Shown piece by piece: positions 57,046-64,000 of a DNA stretch of 64,000 nt. The stretch is taken from assembly GCA_905116865.2 (NCBI GenBank), contig CAJHNH020008542.1, positions 1 to 64,000 of the forward strand. Direction: 5' to 3'. This DNA comes from Candidula unifasciata (lineage: Eukaryota; Mollusca; Gastropoda; Stylommatophora; Geomitridae). The number at the start of each line of letters is the position of its first letter. Position 1 is the stretch's first letter. The position numbers and the translations under genes are program-made. The notes under the pieces were generated by a model, which saw only the letters and a program-made list of their open reading frames with translations, was not told where the DNA came from and did not search any database.

Positions 57046-58440
57046 CAGAAGAGGAGGAGAAAAAGATAAAAAGGTTAATTCCACCGGTTTCGCGTGAGAG
57101 GAAGACTAGAACAGAGTAATCTACCCTACACATGCGATAAATGAGCAAGAACACACCCCGGCCAAAGGCCAGCACAAGCGTGCCATCCCCCGCAGTCTCA
57201 CAAGCAGCAGTCTGATATCAGAAGAGCACGACGAAAACAGGCTTTATCAGCGTTAGTGAGCAGGGCTCCCAATGCTGGGGTTCCCCCCCCCCCCCCCAGA
57301 TCTGGGTTTTTATTTGACGCCTTAGGGAAATCTGTTTTTTTTTAAAAATATATCCTTGTACAAAAGTGGTAAATGTTTCGTTTCGTAACTATAAATTTTG
57401 TAAATTTTAACAAACTGGGGTTGTTTTTTGTGTGTCTATGTATTGCTTGGGTTTTTGTTTAGCGAAGCTGGGTTTTTCAAAAAAATCCCATTGGCAGCCC
57501 TGTTAGTGAGGCCGCAGACGGCAGACATCATGCATGGCAAGACAAGATCAAGAGGGGAGCTGCTGCACATGCGACGTCGCCGGCACAGCTTGAACGGCGT
57601 CCGGGTCCACATGACGAGGATGTCAATCAATAGATGGCAGCCGGTGAAACATTCCAGAGAGGATGGAGGTACAGACCTCTTACGGCTAACCAGCCAGCCA
57701 TCTAGATCTCCCTTTCCCCCAAGTTCATGAACGTCAGCAGAAGTGGCCAGAGATAGTCACCGCGGTTCGATGGCCACTGACAAGATGTTGACTACGATAA
57801 CAAGTGTGTCCTAGGCACACCAAAGGCTTAGAGGCCAGCTATAACATACCAGGACACAGCAGGAATTATTATGGAGGCCAGGCATCGTTACTGACTAGTG
57901 TCGGCTTAGACATTTAAAAACCCGGCGATTTGACTGCAGACCGCTTTGTGCTGATTTAATATGGAACGCCACTGGGCAAACTGCTGAAGGTAAAAATGCT
58001 TAGTAAACCTACAAGCAGCCAACACATGTTGTGATTAGATTACAAGGTCTATAAACAACACGCAACTATAGTTTTTTAAAACTATATTTGTATGGTCCTT
58101 TCCATAGTGTCAAAAAGCATTATTAAGAGTGTTCAAAGATAAGAGGATAACGATCCCTGCATCGAGTTTGACCTCTTGTGGCTAGGTCGCTATTCGCCCG
58201 CCACAAACATGAAACTCCGTAGCTCGAGCAACGGCACACAGACCTCCGTAACAAAGAGCAGCAGTATTAAAAGTAATAGTAGCTGAAGCAGTAGTAGCAG
58301 ACAAAGACAACTGAACAAGACAGACCGAGGAATTCTCAACACTGTAATCGAAGCCAATAGACAGAGAACACTGTGAAATTTGGTCACCATTTTAAGAGAC
58401 ATTTCCCAACTCCACAATAAACGAACATACTCTGCTACTC
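57046..58440. other. No gene seen
   Basis: A 15-nt C run at 57283-57297. A CpG-containing stretch 57500-57680 with overlapping frames on both strands but no motif. SINE-E fragment near 57940. AGC/AGT-rich patch at 58250-58310. Confidence 0.45.
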
Positions 58441-59715
58441 GACCAACCGCCCTACAACCAAAAATAGGGCAAAATGTATGCCAAAATAATATAAACAAGA
58501 CTGAGACCAGTGATAGAACTTCAGCTGGCAGAAGAAAATTTGGGATTTAGGATAAATAGAAGCTGCACAGATGCAATCTTCACAGTTAAAAAGTTAATAG
58601 AAAAGAACATTGAATACAAGAGGAACTTATTTGTGGCATTCGTAGACCAGGAGAAGGCATTTGACAAGAGTCGACAGACAATTATTATGGAAAGTAATGG
58701 CAAGATATGGAGTAAGCGAACACCTCATCGAAGTGAGCAAAAGTTTATACAGGGATTGTAGAAGTGTGGTTAGAATAAATCAGGGAACATCTCATCCTTT
58801 CACAGTGACATCTGGAGTAAGACAGGGGTGTGTCTTATCACCACTGCTGTTTATCACCTACATCGACAGTATATGCAAGAATGCCAAGCCCATGAATGAA
58901 AATGTTAGTAAGATCAACGAATTACTCTTTGCAGATGACCAGGCCTTGATAGCAGATACAGCTATGAAATTGCAACAACATCTTACATCCATGAATGAAG
59001 AATGTAAAACAAATAATATGAGAATTAACACTGAAAATACAGAAGTAATGCCAATAGGAAAAAAGACAGACCTAAACATAGCAATAGAGTGCAAAGGCAT
59101 TAAACAAGCATCTGGGTTTAAATATCTGGGAACTACATTTACTGAAGATGGGAAATTTATTAAAGAAATTAACATTAGATGCAGTAAAGCAAACCAAGTA
59201 TTGGGACAGCTAGCTAGCCCCCCCCCCCCCCCCCCCAGCATAAGACAATCCCAATCAGCACAAAGAGACATCCTATTCAAAGCATATTTATTCCAACTCT
59301 GTGCTACCAGTGCCAGACATGGTCACTCACAACAAACCATAAAAGAAAATTAGTAACCATGGAAATGAGATGTCTGAGAAGGGCTGTAGGAGTGACCATA
59401 AGAGATAAGATCAGGAATGAGATCATAAGAGAAAAAGTCGGCACAGAACCAATTCTAAATTACATACGAAGACAGTAAGTGAAATGGTTTGCCCACTTAG
59501 AGTGAATGCCTTGTGACACCATACCATACAAAGCATACATGGAAAGAGAAGAAGGACGTAGAGCACGAGGTAGACCAAGAACAATATGGAAGGATAACAT
59601 CAGAGAAACTACAACAGCACGATGTGCCTATGGTCGAGGCGGCCAGAAGAGCTAGAAACAGAACCTTATATCTCCATCGACACCCACAGCGGTAAAAGAG
59701 GAAGTGAAGAAGAAG
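58441..59715 (+). mobile_element. Best preserved LINE RT relic, family L-B
   Basis: Starts near 58480 with RLRPVIELQLAEENLGFRIN, then SCTDAIFTVKKLIEKNIEY and LFVAFVDQEKAFD. One frame change at about 58665 leads into RVDRQLLWKVMARYGVSEHL, SGVRQGCVLSPLLFITYIDS (about 58812-58870), LLFADDQALIADTA with the catalytic Asp pair (about 58922-58965), NTEVMPIGKK and FKYLGTTFTEDGKF (to 59160), and KANQVLGQL. A 19-nt C run (59218-59236) follows. The frame continues with RDILFKAYLFQLCATSARHG, then MEMRCLRRAVGVTIRDKIRN, VGTEPILNYIRRQ*VKWFAH and GRRARGRPRTIWKDNIRETT to about 59640, ending in (GAA)n. Defects: one stop near 58490, the frame change at 58665, stops at 59353 and 59477. The endonuclease is absent. 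Confidence 0.9.
59218..59236. repeat. Poly-C run (19 nt) inside the LINE frame
   Basis: It gives six prolines after VLGQLAS where the sister copy at 19.3 kb has unrelated residues, so it replaces or expands within coding sequence. Confidence 0.9.
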
Positions 59716-59721
59716 AAGACC

Positions 59722-59940
59722 ACACAACCAAAATAGGGCATATTCCACAAACCGACCTACAAACAAAAATAGGGCATATTCCACAAACCGCCCTACACCA
59801 AAAATAGGGCATATTCCACAAACCGACCTACAAACAAAAATAGGGCATATTCTACAAACCGCCCTACAACCAAAAATAGGGCATATTCCACAAACCGCCC
59901 TACAACCAAAAAATAGGGCATATTCCACAAACCGCCCAAG
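59722..59940. repeat. 35/36-bp minisatellite, about 6 copies
   Basis: The unit is aaaatagggcatattccaca followed by aaccgccctacaacc. Copies with gacctacaaac and gccctacaacc alternate at first. It lies directly at the (GAA)n end of the L-B LINE. A single unit piece, aaccgccctacaaccaaaaa then tagggca, also lies upstream of the same LINE at 58445-58471. Confidence 0.9.
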
Positions 59941-61604
59941 GAATTCGCACACGGGATACAATGGCTAACTCGAAAATCCGAGGCATATCGACCCGCTGTT
60001 AGCCAAAATAAAAGGGGTGTGTGAGACCTCTAATATTATCCACAGCTCCGCGATGTGGCTTACAGCCAGACAGCACGGATATTAGGTTTAGCCAGCAGAT
60101 TTCTATAATCAGCGCAGTCGTGTAACACAGCACAACATACCCATTTGTGCCGTTGTAATCTGAAACACTGATGCGTTCGTTTAAGTTAGGGATGGCAGAA
60201 GTGGGTCTCAGGGACGCTGCCACGATGTTAATAGTTAAAAATAAAAGAGCCTTAAAAATAAGAAAAACATAAGCGGAGAGAGAGCGGAGAGAGAGAGAGG
60301 GGGGGGGGGCCGCACACGGTCAGCTCCATCCAATACACGCTCACCTCTCCACCTAAGCAAAAACTCCGTCCATCAGCTCCTCTTTTTAAGGTAAGAAATC
60401 ACAGAGCGACCTTCAAACCATCATTCAATTTTTTTCCCCTCATCTTTCATCTGTCGACCTTAAAACCATCATTCAATTTTTTATTCCCTATCTTTCATCT
60501 GTCGACCTCCAAGCTCGGGATTTTGCTCAGAGACTTTGTCTGCTGCAGTCTGTCCCCAAGCCTCTCCAGGCTTTCATGGTAAATCAGCTGCAGCCAAACC
60601 TTGTCAAGGATTCTTTAACAATGGAGACAATGTTCAAGATAGATTTTTCCCGAAACTCTGAAAAATTTGTGTCAGAAGACACTTCAAAACACATCGGAAA
60701 CAGTGCTTTGGCGCAAGTTCACATGACCTGAGGGTTTTCCATGGGGTTGGATCAGAAGAGTCGTATAACGCAACTTCACTGAGGCAAAGTCAGATCCCTC
60801 TGCCAGTCATCCACCAAGGATGAAAGGTAAGCAGAAACATTGTTGAAGACATGCATTACAAGACACTGCATACTGGAGTATACGTCTCCTCTGAGTTGCT
60901 CTTTCGCCATAATCTCAGCACTGGAGTACGAAGTTTCAGGACTGGCTGTTCACGAATGAGGTTCTGGAGAAACGAAACACTCCCCTCCCCGAAGACAAAA
61001 TGGTAACAATGCTGAACAGTTACAGAAGCGATGAGTTCATGAACAGTGGTTCCACTGCACTTAAATACATGACGCACACACACTGACAGTGGTATTACAG
61101 AAGTGTCTGAGCAAACTAGGTACTTATATACAAGACATGCAGACATTGACAAATATGTTACACTGTGACAGTGCAAGCACTCATCAATTTCCGCACAGAC
61201 TTAGCGACACTATAGCAGAGAATGACAGCAGTCAAAAGCAGGACAAACCTACCTTTGCCAGCATGTTACCCGAACCAAGATGACAAACAAATAACATTAA
61301 TTCTGCACTCTACCATGCATGTCATAAGATGCCAGTAAGGAGTACGACTGGCTTTCCCATCCAGAAAAAAAAATGTTCACCATAAAAAGTTTGGTATGAG
61401 TTAGTTGACAGTTTATGACCCACTGAGGGATACAGACACAATAAGTAGTCGAGACTAACTGAAGTGACAGTGATATATGAGGAAACAAAACTGTTGGACA
61501 CAACCCCATTGGAATTCAGGAAAAACTTTAAAAAAAAAAACATGATTTTATAGAGGCCACCAATGAACTAATTTTTAATGTTATTCTTTCCAACGTTCAC
61601 AATC
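59941..61604. other. No gene; GA/G tract and a 53-bp duplication
   Basis: GA/G tract at 60274-60309. At about 60412-60510, cgacctt(c/a)aaaccatcattc, aatttttt and ctttcatctgt occur twice in tandem (about 53 bp). Open frames at 60856-61176 and 61297-61543 (minus) have no motif. Confidence 0.5.
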
Positions 61605-61945
61605 TGCAAACACCAGTAGAAAGTCATGGTTGTTCCTAAAAGCCATTATTTATCCAGTAATTATGTATAATAACAGAGCATAGCACTGAATCCAATTCAC
61701 CACTTTACACTGGAGTTACAGACTATGAAAAAGCTTCTGACAGCATTGATAGGGAATCTCTATGTAAATTAATGCAAACACCAGCAGAAAGTCATGGTTG
61801 TTCCTAAAAGCCATTATTTATCCAGTAATTATGTATAATAACAGAGCATAGCACTGAATCCAATTCACCACTTTACACTGGAGTTACAGACTATGAAAAA
61901 GCTTCTGACAGCATTGATAGGGAATCTCTCTGGAAATTAATGGGG
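61605..61945. repeat. 168-bp tandem duplication inside a LINE
   Basis: The stretch beginning tgcaaacaccagtagaaagt and including acagagcatagcactgaatc, gactatgaaaaagcttctga and cagcattgatagggaatctc is present at 61605-61772 and 61773-61940 with only a few differences. It duplicates the RT block DYEKASDSIDRESL. Confidence 0.93.
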
Positions 61946-62995
61946 GATAATGGAATCCCACATAAAATTCTAAACTTAGTAAAGGCATCATATAAAGACA
62001 TGAAATGATGAGTTATTCAGGAGGAAAAGATAACAGATACTTTTGAAATTGAAATAAAAACAGGTTTGCGACAGGGATGTCTTTTGTCGCCTCTCCTATT
62101 TTTACTGGCAATAGACTGGATTATGAGGACAGCAACTGCTAATATCAAGAACTGAATTCAGTGGATCCTACAAAACAGCTTGATGATGTGGATGCGCTGA
62201 TGATATTTTTTTTTTGCTCCCTCTCTCAAAATCAGATGCAAGATACATAAAATATACTTGATGCGAGATCACAACAACCAGGTCTACATGTTCATAAAGG
62301 CAAAGATAATGAGAATAAATCAGGCAAACAGTAATGTGGTTTCTCTCAATGGTATCCCACTCCAAGATGTGGAGTCCTACATCTATCTGGGCAGTAATGT
62401 AGAAAAAGACGGCAGAACTGATAGAGAAATTAAAATACGAATACAAAAGGCAAGAAGAGCTTTCATAAAACTAATCAATTTGTGGTACCAAAAAATGTAA
62501 AACTAATACTAAATCTGAAATTTTTAAATCTAGTGTCCAATCAGTACTATTGTACGGAGCGGAAACATGGATAACAACTAAGGCAATTACTAATAAACTA
62601 GAAACATTCATTAGCTGGTGCCTGCTCAGAATAGGGGGAATTAAATGGTATGATAGAATCACTAATGTAGAGCTTTGGGAGGGAACTAAACAAGTTTCAG
62701 TGGACCAAAAGGTGCAGAAAAGACGCTGGCTTTGGGTAGGACACAAGTTGAGAAAAACTGAGAACAAGGTAAATAGAATGTCTTTGCACTGGAACCCAAA
62801 AAGGCATAGCAATAAAGGAAGACACATAAAAAACACATATGGAGAAGGAAGCTAAAGAGATAATTTAAAAGGATGGGGAGGACATGTGAAGAGCTGCATG
62901 TCATAGGAAAGGATAGAACAAATTGGCGTGAGATGGTTGAGGGCCTAGGTTCTATTAGAGGTTACAAAGGCAGAAGAAAAGAAGAAGAACTGTCA
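61690..62995 (+). mobile_element. LINE RT relic, family L-E
   Basis: TGVTDYEKASDSIDRESLWK (RT box; its first copy belongs to the 168-bp duplication), GDNGIPHKILNLVKASYKDM, then KTGLRQGCLLSPLLFLLAID with WIMRTATANIKN (62055-62155). The YADD box is missing or destroyed (62185-62215). AKIMRINQANSNVVSLNGIP, LQDVESYIYLGSNVEKDGRT and KIRIQKARRAFIKLINLWYQ follow (62300-62495), then VLLYGAETWITTKAITNKLE, FISWCLLRIGGIKWYDRIT and GTKQVSVDQKVQKRRWLWVG in a second frame (62535-62740), and NWREMVEGLGSIRGYKGRRK near 62920-62980, ending in GAA-rich DNA. Several frame shifts. It is a lineage distinct from L-B and L-C. Confidence 0.87.
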
Positions 62996-63524
62996 TGATT
63001 CCGGGACTTTTTTCAATGAGGCTTCCAGAAAAATCGGACAACTTGACTTTTTAAGTGGCCGGGGTCATAAGGACAATATCACAAGGAAAGCATAATAATA
63101 TAAGGTATGTCAACATAACACCAGTTGAATAATTATCTTTACAGAATTCAACTACAGTTTTATACTACACTGTAGATCATAAAAATGGATTTGAGACAAT
63201 GTCTTAACCCTTGGGATAGACAGAGAGGGAACTGACTCTCCCATCTTATCTGCCACTGCATAGAATATGTGACAGTTAATATTTCACATCCTAATGGTGG
63301 TTTCTTTTACAGGACTACATTTTTCATTTACTGCCATGTTTTCTAGAAGAGCTGATCAGCCTGTAAAACAGATTACTGTGAGAACTTAAGAGATGTTAAA
63401 CCTAGTATGATAGAAAGATCTGAACCCAACAATCCATGTGTAGATTCTGGAGCGTCCTTTTAGAGAGAAAAAAAAAAAGAAAACAGACCTACTGCCTCTT
63501 TAAAAAAAAAAAAATTTATATGTA
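62996..63524. other. No gene seen
   Basis: AT-rich, with A-runs near 63466 and 63502. Nothing recognised. Confidence 0.45.
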
Positions 63525-63740
63525 TCCTTTAAATGACATTGCAGAACCAACCAAAGCATATTTTTTTGGCTGTTGTGGTTTTCCTAGGCAAATTTATGTT
63601 GTGTAGTTTGCCACTGCTTTCTGAACAGTCCACTCCTGATACCCCTTTCAAAACCAACACAAGACAGTCTGCTGCCAAATCACCTGCAGCTGGGATTGAT
63701 CCCAGTGCCCGAACATTATAAAGTGCATTTGCAACACCTG
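63525..63740 (-). mobile_element. SINE-E copy with tRNA-like head
   Basis: On minus: catctgtggcccaggtgttg (A-box region), gggcactgggatcaatccca (B-box-like gggatcaatccc), gactgtcttgtgttggtttt, cagaaagcagtggcaaacta, cataaatttgcctaggaaaa and gttggttctgcaatgtcatt. The head and body are continuous here, which defines the full family layout. Confidence 0.75.
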
Positions 63741-63774
63741 GGCCACAGATGCTGACATTGACCGACACCTCTGA

Positions 63775-63905
63775 GCAAGCATGTCATGAAATGTGATTAA
63801 TCAAGGGTCTGCTGAAATTGGATGTATTGGGCTGAAAGATGCAGATACCACAGACTAGCTGTAACCCACAAAACAATGTGCCAAAAGCCATCTTAAGGAT
63901 AAACA
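63775..63905 (-). mobile_element. SINE-D copy
   Basis: The plus strand has caagcatgtcatgaaatgtg, gtctgctgaaattggatgta, ttgggctgaaagatgcagat, accacagactagctgtaacc and aacaatgtgccaaaagccat, all family blocks in order. This is one of the more complete bodies. Confidence 0.72.
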
Positions 63906-64000
63906 TAGAAAAGAAGTATACAACAAGAGCTCAAGTGTGGTAAGTAATTGGTATTATTAAAGGTAACACAGCATATTAAAAAATGCAGTAATGGTGAGGC

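Noticed and set aside
57428..57730. 100-codon plus frame with an Arg-rich segment
   Set aside because: Opposite-strand frame equally open. No homology recognised, and it begins near a T-rich low-complexity tract.

Overview
This is a eukaryotic, metazoan-type genomic window: sparse coding, one intron-containing gene and a dense mix of decayed retroelements, tRNA-derived SINEs, minisatellites and microsatellites. The repeat mix (five LINE lineages, one carrying an RNase H domain; a Penelope-like element with a GIY-YIG domain; several tRNA-headed SINE families; hAT-type miniature elements; many poly-C/poly-G runs) would suit a marine invertebrate such as a mollusc. That assignment is an inference and nothing in the window proves it.

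Only one host gene can be supported. It lies on the minus strand and has at least two coding exons, 27431..27009 and 24604..21624, separated by a 2.4 kb intron. Both splice sites look good and the phases match exactly (1 nt + 2 nt). The joined part encodes about 1130 residues of a Ser-rich, low-complexity protein with basic clusters and a proline-rich motif. I do not recognise the family. The exon at 27431 starts within a codon, so at least one further 5' exon exists upstream or outside the window. A 45-bp minisatellite lies just 3' of the stop codon, with a possible AATAAA signal beyond it.

Layout. 1-9 kb: a decayed RNase H-type LINE, two further RNase H LINE tails and a SINE. 9-21 kb: dispersed repeats, four minisatellites (13.4, 16.1, 17.2 and 20.3 kb) and a LINE RT relic (18.8-19.85 kb). 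21-27.5 kb: the host gene. 28-31.3 kb: a Penelope-like relic, a long GATA/GGTA microsatellite and four copies of a hairpin-plus-GGAT module. 31.5-46.7 kb: microsatellites and a patchwork of LINE, SINE and hAT-like relics. 46.7-64 kb: more LINE relics, among them the best preserved RT (58.5-59.7 kb), a 261-bp inverted-repeat element nested in a LINE (50.76-51.02 kb), two-part and nested SINEs, and further arrays.

Most long open frames outside the host gene are translations of simple repeats or of retroelement fragments. The features most worth a second look are the two hAT miniature elements that resemble SPIN, the hairpin/GGAT module array, the 261-bp inverted-repeat insertion, the dimeric (alternating-unit) minisatellites, the LINE bracketed by minisatellite units, and the unidentified host protein.
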